Part shown: positions 56,613 to 64,000 of the stretch, in pieces | How the letters are laid out: the number at the start of each line of letters is the position of its first letter | Numbering within the stretch: position 1 is the stretch's first letter | DNA from: an uncultured Sphingomonadaceae bacterium | GTDB taxonomy: Bacteria > Pseudomonadota > Alphaproteobacteria > Sphingomonadales > Sphingomonadaceae | Reading direction: 5' to 3' | Assembly (NCBI GenBank): GCA_947497085.1 | Contig: CANMFE010000002.1 | Span: 124,001 to 188,000, forward strand | DNA length: 64,000 nt | Position numbers and translations under genes: made by a program | The notes under the pieces: model-generated | What the model was told of the DNA's origin: nothing | Database searches by the model: none | What the model saw: the letters and a program-made list of their open reading frames with translations, nothing else

Positions 56613-56645
56613 GGATCGTGAACTATTGTTCACGATCCTTTTTAT
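56613..56645 (+). terminator. Rho-independent terminator of the MAPEG gene
   Basis: Perfect 11-base arms (56613-56623, 56628-56638) around TATT, followed by TTTTTATT on the plus strand; it also faces the end of the convergent hydrolase gene. Confidence 0.9.
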
Positions 56646-56649
56646 TCTT

Positions 56650-57354
56650 CTACCTTGCACCCAACACGGCATCCGCCACAAAGGCATTCGTGCGGCGTTC
56701 ATGACCAAAATTGCTGGTGGGACCGTGGCCGGGCACAAATGTCGTGTCATCGCCCAGCGGCCAGAGCTTCTGCGTGATCGCATCCAGCAGGTCCTGGTGG
56801 TTGCCGCGCGGAAAATCGGTGCGGCCAATCGAGCCCTGGAACAATACATCGCCCACAATCGCCAGTTTTGACGGCGCGTGGTGGAAAATCACATGGCCGG
56901 GCGTATGGCCGGGGCAGTGGATGACGTTCAGCGTCAGGTTGCCGACGGTCACCGTGTCACCATCATCCAGCCAGCGGTCAGGCTCAAACACTTCGCCCGC
57001 CACACCGTATTTTGCGCCATCCTCACCTAGCCGGTCGATCCAGAAACGGTCTTCCTCATGCGGGCCTTCGATCGGGAGCCCTAGCTCTTTCGCCAGTTTT
57101 CCCGCCTCGCCGCAATGGTCGATATGACCGTGTGTTATCAGGATTTTTTCCATCTCCACCCCGGTCTTGGCAATCGCGTCTTTTAGCTTGTGCAGATCGC
57201 CGCCCGGATCGACCAGCGCCGCCCTGTTGGTCTCAGTACACCAGAAAAGCGTGCAATTCTGCTGCAACGGCGTCACCGGAATAATCGCGGCCTGTAGCGG
57301 CGGCTTCGGCGGATTTTGCGGCGCAGCGCCCATATTGGAAGTAACATTGCTCAT
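56650..57354 (-). CDS. MBL-fold metallo-hydrolase, glyoxalase II-like
   Basis: A 234-residue metallo-beta-lactamase-fold hydrolase. The zinc motif is ITHGHIDHCGEAGKL, with VIHCPGHTPGHVIFHH and VGDVLFQGSIGRTDFP, then FVPGHGP as the last metal His. The pattern is that of short GloB-like hydrolases (YcbL-type) that hydrolyse glutathione thioesters or similar; exact substrate is unknown. The first or eighth Met can be the start; I kept ATG 57354. Confidence 0.92.
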   Translation of the reverse strand: MSNVTSNMGAAPQNPPKPPLQAAIIPVTPLQQNCTLFWCTETNRAALVDPGGDLHKLKDAIAKTGVEMEKILITHGHIDHCGEAGKLAKELGLPIEGPHEEDRFWIDRLGEDGAKYGVAGEVFEPDRWLDDGDTVTVGNLTLNVIHCPGHTPGHVIFHHAPSKLAIVGDVLFQGSIGRTDFPRGNHQDLLDAITQKLWPLGDDTTFVPGHGPTSNFGHERRTNAFVADAVLGAR

Positions 57355-57534
57355 GAGATGCTATGTGGCAAGGAGGAGCACACGATGCAAGATGGCGATC
57401 CGTAGACCCGGTTCAAAATTCCGCTATAATGTCTTAGCTTCACATAGCTTCGCACCAAGGAAGCGCTTTCTTCTGCCAATGCGCGCAAATAATGTTGGAT
57501 TTGAAATGCTGCTCTCGCCATCAAAGGCATGGCA

Positions 57535-58020
57535 CTAATCCCCCTGTACCGCCGCCTCGATTTTCGCAACATCGATTTTTTTCATCGCGCCCATCGCTTC
57601 CATTACGCGTGCTGAGATTTCGGGGTCGGGGTTGCTGATGCCCTCCATCAATATGCGCGGGACAATTTGCCAATGCAGGCCATATCTATCGCGGCACCAG
57701 CTACATACATTTTCGGTGCCACCATTGGCGACCAGCGCGTTCCAGTACCGGTCCGTCTCTTCCTGTGTATCGGTATAGACTTGCAGCGAGATGGCTTCGG
57801 TAAAGCTATGATCCGGCCCGCCGTTGAGAGCGACATAAGCGCTGCCCAGCAACGTGAATTCCACCGTAATGACATCGCCCGCGGTGCCGCCCGGCCAGTC
57901 TGCCTGCATCCTGTTGATGCGGTCCACAGACGTGTCTGGGAGGACACTGGCGTAAAAATTAACGGCTTCTTCTGCATTGCCATCAAACCACAGGCATGGC
58001 GCTATTTTTGCTTTCGTCAT
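57535..58020 (-). CDS. VOC-family protein, PhnB type
   Basis: A 161-residue protein of the PhnB/3-demethylubiquinone-methyltransferase-like VOC fold: PCLWFDGNAEEAVNFYASVL, VEFTLLGSAYVALNGGPDHSF and a C-terminal ARVMEAMGAMKKIDVAKIE. Members bind a divalent metal but lack the methyltransferase activity their name implies. ATG 58020 has GGAG upstream and overlaps nothing; it follows the VOC gene by one base, so both are translated from one transcript. Confidence 0.9.
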   Translation of the reverse strand: MTKAKIAPCLWFDGNAEEAVNFYASVLPDTSVDRINRMQADWPGGTAGDVITVEFTLLGSAYVALNGGPDHSFTEAISLQVYTDTQEETDRYWNALVANGGTENVCSWCRDRYGLHWQIVPRILMEGISNPDPEISARVMEAMGAMKKIDVAKIEAAVQGD

Positions 58021-58021
58021 A

Positions 58022-58798
58022 TTAAGCACTCCGTTTGCCAATCACCGCAAAGTGTGCGCCTTGCGGATCAACACCGTTGAGTTGAAATTCTCCGCCAGGG
58101 ATTTCGGTCGGTTCCAGAGTGATTTGGCCACCCTTGGACGTGATCGTTTCCACTGCTGTATCGATATCGGCCACGCGGAAATAATATGTCCATGCCGACA
58201 TTGGCATTTCATCGGGCTTAGTCATCACTGCGCCAATCATGCCGGGGCCATGGTGAAAAAACTGGTATGTGCCCATCGGCCCCATGTCCATTTCTTCCTT
58301 TTGCTCCCACCCGAATTTGTCTGTGTAAAAATCGACCGCGCCGGACTGGTCTGCCGTGGCCAATTCGTTCCATGCACAGTGGCCGACTTTCGGATCCGTA
58401 TCGGCAAACGCACCGCTTTTCTCATCCGAACTGCCGTTCATGATATAAAACATCGCGCCCTGCGGATCGGCGACAAATGCCATGCGGCCCACGCCCTCGA
58501 TATCCCACGGCTCCATATGCACGGCCCCGCCCGCATCCTTGATCGCGGCGGCACTGGCATCGACATCATCGACAGCTATATAACCGAGCCATGCTGGCTG
58601 CGCGCCATTCGCCTTCATCTCATCAGTTATCGGCATGAAGCCGCCCACGCCGCCATCGCTGCCCGCAACCATGCGGTAATCCATGTCTTCGCGTGTCTCG
58701 AACGTCCATCCGAGCAGCGCACCATAAAATTCCTGCGCCGCATCGGCATCCGATGTCAGCAATTCATACCAGACGAAATCTCCGTGTTTATTGGGCAT
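58022..58798 (-). CDS. Double-VOC glyoxalase-like protein
   Basis: A 258-residue protein with two VOC domains: first WYELLTSDADAAQEFYGALL (about 10-29), second WNELATADQSGAVDFYTDKFG (about 143-163). The fold can bind a metal and act on small substrates or bind antibiotics; no activity can be assigned. ATG 58798 has AGGAGAG upstream. It lies between DUF1428 and PhnB-type genes in a probable operon. Confidence 0.88.
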   Translation of the reverse strand: MPNKHGDFVWYELLTSDADAAQEFYGALLGWTFETREDMDYRMVAGSDGGVGGFMPITDEMKANGAQPAWLGYIAVDDVDASAAAIKDAGGAVHMEPWDIEGVGRMAFVADPQGAMFYIMNGSSDEKSGAFADTDPKVGHCAWNELATADQSGAVDFYTDKFGWEQKEEMDMGPMGTYQFFHHGPGMIGAVMTKPDEMPMSAWTYYFRVADIDTAVETITSKGGQITLEPTEIPGGEFQLNGVDPQGAHFAVIGKRSA

Positions 58799-58839
58799 AT
58801 TCTCTCTCCTGTTTATTATGTTACGGCTATATATATCGC

Positions 58840-59199
58840 CTATTTTTCCAATGTCACAATCGGCGTAAAGCCGCTATATATCATGCGCTTGCTATCAAAC
58901 GGCATCGGGTTTTTCTCGATGTCCATGCGCGGATCTTCCATCATTTTCGGCATGGCCGCATCGCGCGTTTCCTTGTCCGGCCATTCAACCCATGAAAACA
59001 GCACAGCTTCATTGTCGCCAGCCTTGACCGCGCCATAGAAATCGGTGGTGTCCCCTTTGGGCACATCATCCTGCCAGCATTCCAGCACACGCGTCGCGCC
59101 ATATTCGATAAACAACGGATCAATTTTCTCCGCATGCGCAATAAATTTTTCCTTATTTATTTTGGGGCAGGCGATTACGAAACCGTCAATATATGCCGT
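58840..59199 (-). CDS. DUF1428 family protein, probable ACG start
   Basis: A 119-residue protein of the DUF1428 family (dimeric alpha-beta barrel-like). The frame AYIDGFVIACPKINKEKF, FIEYGATRVLECWQDDVP and MPFDSKRMIYSGF matches the family well. The N-terminal part lies upstream of any ATG, GTG or TTG: in frame before it there is only ACG at 59199, with GAGAGG eight bases upstream, and a stop 10 codons earlier. A start at the TTG (59115) would remove 28 conserved residues. Therefore the start is ACG, or the original ATG was lost. Divergent from HxlR regulator. Confidence 0.83.
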   Translation of the reverse strand, partial: TAYIDGFVIACPKINKEKFIAHAEKIDPLFIEYGATRVLECWQDDVPKGDTTDFYGAVKAGDNEAVLFSWVEWPDKETRDAAMPKMMEDPRMDIEKNPMPFDSKRMIYSGFTPIVTLEK

Positions 59200-59261
59200 T
59201 GTCTTTTCCTCTCTCGATTCGTGTTTGCCTTAGCATGCAGCTTAAGTTATAAAAATCAACT

Positions 59262-59981
59262 ATGAAGTTACAAAAAGAAACTATGAAGTTACAAAGCGCT
59301 GAAAAGCTGTCTGAAAAAAGACGCTGGTACGATGATGCCTGCGGAACTGCATTTGCACTTGAAATGATCGGCGAGCGTTGGTCGATGCTGATTATGCGCG
59401 AATTGATGTTTGGGCCGCGGCGGTTTGGCGAGCTGCGCTCTGACCTCAAAGGCATTAGCGCCAAAGTCCTGACGCAGCGGCTTGAAGGATTAGAGGCGAA
59501 TCGCATCATCCGCCGCCGCAAACTGCCGCCGCCTGCATCCGTGCAAGTCTATGAGCTGACAAAATGGGGGTATGAAGCCGAGCCATTGATGCAGGTGCTC
59601 GGCCGCTGGGCCACGCGCCATCCTGGTCATGACCCGTCCCTGCCGCTGAGCGCCGCGTCAATGATGATGTCGTTCCGCACAATGATTGATGCACAGCGCG
59701 CGGGCGCTCTCGACAAACTTGTCGGTTTCCGGCTGGGCGACCATGAATTTTGCGGGCATATTCATAATGGAGATTTTACAGTGGAGCGCCGCGCAGCAGA
59801 AGGCGTGGATGTGATATTCACCGGCGCACCCGAAATGCTTGCCGCCGCCGTCTATGGCGGACAATCGCTGTCGCAGTTGCAAAAATCCGGCGCGCTGCAA
59901 GTCGAGGGGAACCGGGTAGTAGCAAAGAAATTCGTGACGCTGTTTCCCCTGCCGGAGAAACTGGAGCTCGAGACCGTTTAA
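59262..59981 (+). CDS. HxlR family transcriptional regulator with SCP2-like tail
   Basis: A 239-residue regulator. The N-terminal HxlR winged helix spans about 24-115 (IGERWSMLIMRELMFGPRRF, LTQRLEGLEANRIIRR). The C-terminal part (about 135-230, DFTVERRAAEGVDVIFTG) resembles an SCP2-like domain found in some HxlR proteins. The first ATG (59262) and a second (59283) are in duplicated sequence (ACTATGAAGTTACAAA twice), so the true start is ambiguous. It faces the DUF1428-VOC-PhnB genes and probably regulates them. Its stop overlaps the S24 gene by four bases. Confidence 0.87.
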   Translation: MKLQKETMKLQSAEKLSEKRRWYDDACGTAFALEMIGERWSMLIMRELMFGPRRFGELRSDLKGISAKVLTQRLEGLEANRIIRRRKLPPPASVQVYELTKWGYEAEPLMQVLGRWATRHPGHDPSLPLSAASMMMSFRTMIDAQRAGALDKLVGFRLGDHEFCGHIHNGDFTVERRAAEGVDVIFTGAPEMLAAAVYGGQSLSQLQKSGALQVEGNRVVAKKFVTLFPLPEKLELETV

Positions 59982-60643
59982 ATCTTTTCCCCCCGCCATA
60001 CCACGCGGCCGATAATCGATACGCTATCCAAGTTGACGTTATCATAGCTGGGATATTGCTTATTATCCGAAATCACCGACAGCTGTCCGCCCGGGCCGAA
60101 AGCGAGGCGTTTTACCATTAGCATATCGTCCATGCGGATGACATAAATGCCGTCGCGGGCACGCGCTGGGCTGCGATCAACCAATATATCATCGCCGTCT
60201 TTCAGGCTGGGCTCCATCGAGTCGCCATCAACCTGAATGATCGAAGGTTCACTCGACACCGATACGCCAATTTTCTTAAGCCACGCATCGTCACACGCGA
60301 TCCGGCCTGCCTGCAGCTCATCATCATTATGCGCGCCAGAGCCTGCGGATGCCCCCACGGAAAGCCGCGGAATAAAGCGCATACCGTTGAAGCCGGATTC
60401 ACCACTTTTGGTTTTTCCCATATCTCCACTGCGTGCCGGTGCGCCTAGCACGTCTTCTGCCACACCAAAAAACTCGGCTAGCACACGGCGGTCGGCCTCA
60501 TCGAGCTTGCGCGGGCTGCCTTTGCGGATAAACTGCTGTATATAAGCAGAATTGCGTCCCAGCATATCCGAAAGCGCAGCATAACTGACACCGCGTTCCC
60601 GAATTAATTGCTCCAGATTGGACCTGATTTGTGCATTTTCCAT
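59978..60643 (-). CDS. S24-family LexA-like repressor
   Basis: A 221-residue protein with an N-terminal Xre-type helix-turn-helix (GVSYAALSDMLGRNSAYIQQ, about 18-38) and a C-terminal S24 peptidase domain. The Ser/Lys pair is S142 (DGDSMEPS) and K178 (MVKRLA). An Ala-Gly bond at 100-101 (ASAGSG) fits an autocleavage site. Such repressors govern SOS-type, prophage or conjugation genes. It is divergent from two small genes with an operator-like palindrome between. Confidence 0.9.
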   Translation of the reverse strand: MENAQIRSNLEQLIRERGVSYAALSDMLGRNSAYIQQFIRKGSPRKLDEADRRVLAEFFGVAEDVLGAPARSGDMGKTKSGESGFNGMRFIPRLSVGASAGSGAHNDDELQAGRIACDDAWLKKIGVSVSSEPSIIQVDGDSMEPSLKDGDDILVDRSPARARDGIYVIRMDDMLMVKRLAFGPGGQLSVISDNKQYPSYDNVNLDSVSIIGRVVWRGEKI

Positions 60644-60655
60644 TTTCTTAGCATA

Positions 60656-60714
60656 GCATAAGATTTTTCCTAGACAAGTAGGATTTTACCGTTCATCTAG
60701 GAAATATCTTATGC
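60656..60714. promoter_or_regulatory. Operator-like inverted repeat between the repressor and the small genes
   Basis: Left arm 60656-60674 and right arm 60696-60714 are 19 bases each and complementary at all but one position; the spacer is 21 bases. Inside, TCCTA and TAGGA flank GACAAG (about 60668-60683). The site fits a dimeric repressor binding in the divergent promoter region. Confidence 0.7.
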
Positions 60715-60754
60715 AACATGGCGAGTCGCGGAAAAATGAAAGGAATTTAAGGAC

Positions 60755-60940
60755 ATGCATATTGGGTATCAGGTCGAGCGCTTTTTGAATGAAACGGGCA
60801 TGCCGCGTACGAAATTCGGACGGCTTGTGGCACGCGACCCGCGGCTGGTCGATGACATGCGCAATGGCCGCCAGCCGCGCGAAGAGATGCGGAAAAATAT
60901 AGAACATTTCATGAACAAATATCGGAAGCAAGCACAATGA
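60755..60940 (+). CDS. Small hypothetical protein, DNA-binding-like
   Basis: A 61-residue helical protein: YQVERFLNETGMPRTKFGRL, RDPRLVDDMRNGRQPREEM, then a Lys-rich end. The middle resembles a helix-turn-helix (FGRLVARDPRLVDDMRNG), which would fit a Cro-like small DNA-binding protein, but I know of no named family. ATG 60755 is used with AAGGA ten bases upstream. The stop overlaps the next gene's start (ATGA). Confidence 0.68.
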   Translation: MHIGYQVERFLNETGMPRTKFGRLVARDPRLVDDMRNGRQPREEMRKNIEHFMNKYRKQAQ

Positions 60941-61260
60941 TGCACACAAAAATACGCCGCGACGCGGCCGATATGCTGAGCGCCGCTCTGGTCGGAGCCA
61001 GTGCCGGGCACGGCCGGATTGTCCGCCGCACGGGCAAAGCCTGGGCCAGCGCGACCTTCACCGGCATGCGGCATACCATCGAAATGGACTTTACGGGCCC
61101 ACAAGATGTGGCAGCAGGCAAGGCACTCGCTGCCTGGCTACATGAACGCGAGTTCAACCTGAAAGGCCATATCGTTGCCGACATATCGGTAACGCAGGAA
61201 ACGCATGTGGCGGACACGCTCACACTCGAAATAGAAGCGCTGACCGTGGAGGATGTTTGA
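60937..61260 (+). CDS. Small hypothetical protein in the repressor-facing operon
   Basis: A 107-residue alpha/beta protein of unknown function. No signal peptide or membrane segment. It starts MMHTKIRRDAADMLSAALVG and has a beta-rich centre (WASATFTGMRHTIEMDFTG) and end (ETHVADTLTLEIEAL). The start ATGA overlap with the previous gene indicates translational coupling. Confidence 0.68.
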   Translation: MMHTKIRRDAADMLSAALVGASAGHGRIVRRTGKAWASATFTGMRHTIEMDFTGPQDVAAGKALAAWLHEREFNLKGHIVADISVTQETHVADTLTLEIEALTVEDV

Positions 61261-61355
61261 GGGTAGGGCAGGAATTTGTTTCATGGACTATCACTTGACC
61301 AAAGATCGTCATCCTGAAACAGGTCTGGGCCGATTGCTCTCTGCGCAACAAACAT

Positions 61356-61524
61356 AGTCATTCCAGCGAAGGCTGGAATCCAGATAACAGTGCCGGGATT
61401 GATACTCCACCGCTGTTAGTGCGGCGTAATGGAGCATGGCTATATCACCGATGTAGCGGCCTCCAACATATGTTCTGCTTGACCGGCAGCTCATCTGAAC
61501 CCCAGCCTACGCTGGGGTGACGCA
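61356..61524. repeat. REP-like composite repeat
   Basis: Left element TAGTCATTCCAGCGAAGGCT (61356-61375) with GAATCCAGATAACAG after it, right element CCCCAGCCTACGCTGGGGTG (about 61500-61519). No gene is supported in 61261-61544. Confidence 0.65.
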
Positions 61525-61544
61525 GTTAGTCCTATTTGCCACAC

Positions 61545-64000
61545 CTACCGCGCCATCACCATCGGTGAGGGCTGTGCCAGCCAGTCTTCCATGCGCACCT
61601 CATCGCGAACTTTATAGGGCTGGCCGCGGCTATTGAGGAACATTTTTTCCATTTCGCTGCGGGTGAAAGGGCGCGAGCCAAGCCGGCCGAATACCGCCAT
61701 CTGCCCGCCGGTTTCATCGACGGCGCGGTCGCGGTCCAGCCCCTTGGATACGGACAGCGCGGGCGACGGCGTTTTCGCAAAGGCGATCAGTTCGGGCTTG
61801 GGCGCGGGTGAGAAGCCGTAAAATTTGGGCTGGCTGTCGGGCGAGGTAAGCTGCACCACCTTAAAGCCGTTCGCGCCATCGGCAACATAAGCGAATAGGG
61901 TGGCATTGGTCGAGGCAACCACTACGTCACGCGCATCGGTCATCGTGCCACCGAAGGTTTCCTTGCGGTATATGGCCGGCGCTTCGGGATTTTTGATATC
62001 GGCAATCACCAGCCCCTCGTCCTTAGCCGCAATATAGGCATAGGTGCGCGCGAGATAGAGCCGCTGCGCATTGGCGAGCGGGATCGTGCCCGAGGGAATG
62101 GCGACCGGTGCATCCATTTTTGTGATGTCAAACAGCTTCACGCCTTCTGCATCGGTCACCCAAAGGTAACGGAACTGCACCGCGCTCGCCCGTGCATCGG
62201 TGAGCGGCATCGTCGTGACATAACGCGGACTGTCTGGATTATCGAGATCCATCACCACCAGCCCCGCTTCGGCGGTGATATAGGCATAATGGCCTGCCAG
62301 CGTAATATGCCGCGCGCCGGTCAGCACGCCGCCTTCATTCCAGGCGTCTCCGCCGTTCGTGAACGCGGTGCGCTTGAAGAAATTATTGCGGAATTCGCCA
62401 TCGGCCAGCGTGTTCACATCGACCAGGATCAGGCCTTCCTCACTATCGGTGATAACCGCATAATTATAGATCGGGTGGAAAGGCTGCTCCTGGTTAATCT
62501 CGCGCATTTCCTCGGTATTGCGCAGCGGATTAATCGGCTGGTTGGTGGCCAGCGCCATACAGGTTGCGTTTTTGCTCTTTACATGCGTGTCTTGCCCGAG
62601 CGAAGAAAATGGCGCTTTCACAATGCGTTCGGAAAATCCCTTATTGCCAATCGACGCGATGTCATAAACGCGGAAACCACCGCGCCCCTCCGCGACAAAC
62701 ATATATTCGCCGCGCATCTGCAGACAGCGGACACTGTCTTTCGTGCCCTGTACAACATTGGCAAATTCCTCGAGCGCCTTGGTCTCACCGGAGAAACTCT
62801 TGTCAAACGTCTCGCCGCGCACCCAGTTTTTCAGCTCACGCCCGTTACGCTCGACATGCAACCTGTAATAATCGGGATAGGCATATTTGTGCAGATAAGA
62901 CCCGATCACCGCCTGCGGCTCGTCCCATTCGGTAACGCGCACCGCCTCAAACCCGGTATCCAGACCAATCCAACTATTGAGTCCGACAAAGTTCACATAA
63001 TTGGTGCCGAGCAAAAGCAGCTGCGCCATGATGGCATTATTGTCATTGGCCGCGCTCAGGTGGCAGTCGCTGCACTGTTTCGTTTCGGTCTTGCGCACAG
63101 TGTGCGGGAAATGCGGGGCAAAGGCCTGTGATGAAAATCCGATGGCGGATATGGGCGGCTGCTGCACATAAATGCGTTCGCGGTTGATATTGGTGGAGCT
63201 AAGCACCAACGCCGAGGTCGAGCGCACCGGCGCGGTGATATTACCCTTGGTCGTCTGGTGCTTGCCCAGCTGGAACATCTGATCGCGCGCCACCTGCGGG
63301 TTATAGGTCGCATAGTTGCGCGTGTCGTCTTTTTCATATTTGTGAACGCTAGATTTCCAGTTCGCCTCAATCGGCAGGTGGCAGCCGCCACAGCTGGTTG
63401 TCCAGCTGAGATGACAGGTAAAGCAGGCCATCTCCTCATCATCATGCGCGCGCGCTTCGGGCAGGACACCGCTGCCGAAACTATACTTGCCGGTTTCGGA
63501 TGCCGACTTGGCGACTGTCTTGGCGCGTGCTGACTTGGCATTGAAATCGGGATGGCCGCGATCCACGCTGTCCTTTACCAGGCTGACCCGCCAGCTCAGC
63601 TCCGGATCGACAATCGAACGCTGCACAAGCACACGTTTGCCGCCAGGCTCGTTGAACCATTCAAACCGCCGTTTGCCATCGGCATTGCGCAACAACGCGA
63701 GGTTATTGCCCTGTGGCCGCGCCGCCAGATTGGACGTGCGCAGCGTCGGATATGCATCCGCCGTGCCGTGACAGTCCTTGCAGCCAATTTCGACCGCATT
63801 GGCGACCTCGCCGTAGATCAGGCCATTGCCGTGGCTGTCCTGCCCGAAATGGCAATCGCTGCACTGCATGCCCACCTCGGCATGGATGTCCATCATATGT
63901 ACGCTCTTGCCCGGATTGGTGCCGGGCTGCACAAATTTCTCCTCGCCCTCCTTGCGGAATTTTTCGGGATCATCGTCGGCAACAATCGCGCCGTCCTTGT
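61545..64000 (-). CDS. Multihaem cytochrome with LVIVD-type repeats, truncated at the window edge
   Basis: At least 818 residues are in the window; the frame is open to the right edge, so the N terminus is missing. Five CxxCH haem sites are visible in the left half: CSDCH, CKDCH, CFTCH, CGGCH and CSDCH. The right half has propeller-like repeats such as YAVITDSEEGLILVDV, YAYITAEAGLVVMDLDNP, YLWVTDAEGVKLFDI and YAYIAAKDEGLVIADIKNP, the LVIVD pattern. The combination suggests a periplasmic or outer-membrane electron-transfer protein that exchanges electrons with extracellular or periplasmic substrates. Partners are outside the window. The C-terminal end reads EDWLAQPSPMVMAR. Confidence 0.88.
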   Translation of the reverse strand, partial: KDGAIVADDDPEKFRKEGEEKFVQPGTNPGKSVHMMDIHAEVGMQCSDCHFGQDSHGNGLIYGEVANAVEIGCKDCHGTADAYPTLRTSNLAARPQGNNLALLRNADGKRRFEWFNEPGGKRVLVQRSIVDPELSWRVSLVKDSVDRGHPDFNAKSARAKTVAKSASETGKYSFGSGVLPEARAHDDEEMACFTCHLSWTTSCGGCHLPIEANWKSSVHKYEKDDTRNYATYNPQVARDQMFQLGKHQTTKGNITAPVRSTSALVLSSTNINRERIYVQQPPISAIGFSSQAFAPHFPHTVRKTETKQCSDCHLSAANDNNAIMAQLLLLGTNYVNFVGLNSWIGLDTGFEAVRVTEWDEPQAVIGSYLHKYAYPDYYRLHVERNGRELKNWVRGETFDKSFSGETKALEEFANVVQGTKDSVRCLQMRGEYMFVAEGRGGFRVYDIASIGNKGFSERIVKAPFSSLGQDTHVKSKNATCMALATNQPINPLRNTEEMREINQEQPFHPIYNYAVITDSEEGLILVDVNTLADGEFRNNFFKRTAFTNGGDAWNEGGVLTGARHITLAGHYAYITAEAGLVVMDLDNPDSPRYVTTMPLTDARASAVQFRYLWVTDAEGVKLFDITKMDAPVAIPSGTIPLANAQRLYLARTYAYIAAKDEGLVIADIKNPEAPAIYRKETFGGTMTDARDVVVASTNATLFAYVADGANGFKVVQLTSPDSQPKFYGFSPAPKPELIAFAKTPSPALSVSKGLDRDRAVDETGGQMAVFGRLGSRPFTRSEMEKMFLNSRGQPYKVRDEVRMEDWLAQPSPMVMAR

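Noticed and set aside
57977..59038. Long plus-strand frame antisense to the VOC and DUF1428 genes
   Set aside because: Its translation is a mirror of G+C-rich coding sequence with Cys/His-rich low-quality composition; the minus-strand proteins match known families.
61740..61770. LSVSKG string in the cytochrome gene as a repeat-derived insertion
   Set aside because: The DNA does not form the palindrome of the CTTCGACAAGCTCAG element, so the resemblance is only in translation.
1..64000. tRNA, rRNA or CRISPR array
   Set aside because: Intergenic regions were read for cloverleaf-like stems, CCA ends and evenly spaced direct repeats; none was found, though a tRNA search program was not run.

Overview
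The window looks like chromosomal DNA of a free-living alphaproteobacterium of the order Sphingomonadales. The evidence is gene order and protein type: rpmF-plsX-fabH-ihfA-merR, hisS-prfA-prmC-DUF4167, divergent purD/xseA with a DUF2093 gene, etfBA close to sucC, class I lysyl-tRNA synthetase, aroQ-accB-accC, and a TonB-dependent receptor. The genus is not fixed by what I can see. Most genes are G+C-rich; the reverse transcriptase region (about 11.9-13.9 kb) and the SET-domain region (about 31.6-32.9 kb) are visibly more A+T-rich. No tRNA, rRNA, CRISPR array or intact insertion sequence was recognised.

Layout. 0-5 kb: end of an unknown gene, a TonB-dependent receptor and an M23 peptidase lipoprotein. 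5-8.1 kb: xseA and purD, divergent with overlapping start codons. 8.1-11.8 kb: a VWA protein, a structured intergenic element, an HhH protein and a CDF metal exporter. 11.8-13.95 kb: an accessory island with a stand-alone reverse transcriptase preceded by two nearly identical 136-bp repeats. 14-17.2 kb: etfA, etfB, sucC. 17.3-22.3 kb: ppa and hisS-prfA-prmC-DUF4167. 22.5-28.7 kb: two DUF4139 paralogues, a thioesterase, a CBS protein and an AbgT transporter. 29-32.9 kb: thpR, typA, three small genes and a SET-domain protein. 33.1-35.6 kb: aroQ-accB-accC. 35.6-46.3 kb: MOSC protein, RcnB-like basic protein, cytochrome b561, amidohydrolase, prolyl hydroxylase, DUF885 protein, argE, MscS channel and desaturase. 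46.5-52.6 kb: cupin, lysK, a DinG/XPD-type helicase and a SixA-like phosphatase. 52.5-56 kb: the rpmF to merR operon. 56-61.3 kb: MAPEG protein, MBL hydrolase, a VOC/DUF1428 operon beside an HxlR regulator, and an S24 repressor facing two small genes. 61.5 kb to the end: a truncated multihaem cytochrome with LVIVD-type repeats.

The most interesting locus is the reverse transcriptase with its duplicated non-coding leader. It resembles the general plan of single-gene defence reverse transcriptases that use an adjacent non-coding RNA; assignment to a known type cannot be made from reading alone. Other notable points are two genes that seem to start at ATC and ACG, a REP-like palindrome inserted in frame in a helicase gene, another that supplies the end of a MOSC protein, a perfect 37-bp inverted repeat between lysK and the helicase, and an Arg-rich secreted protein with five EF-hand-loop-like 12-residue repeats.
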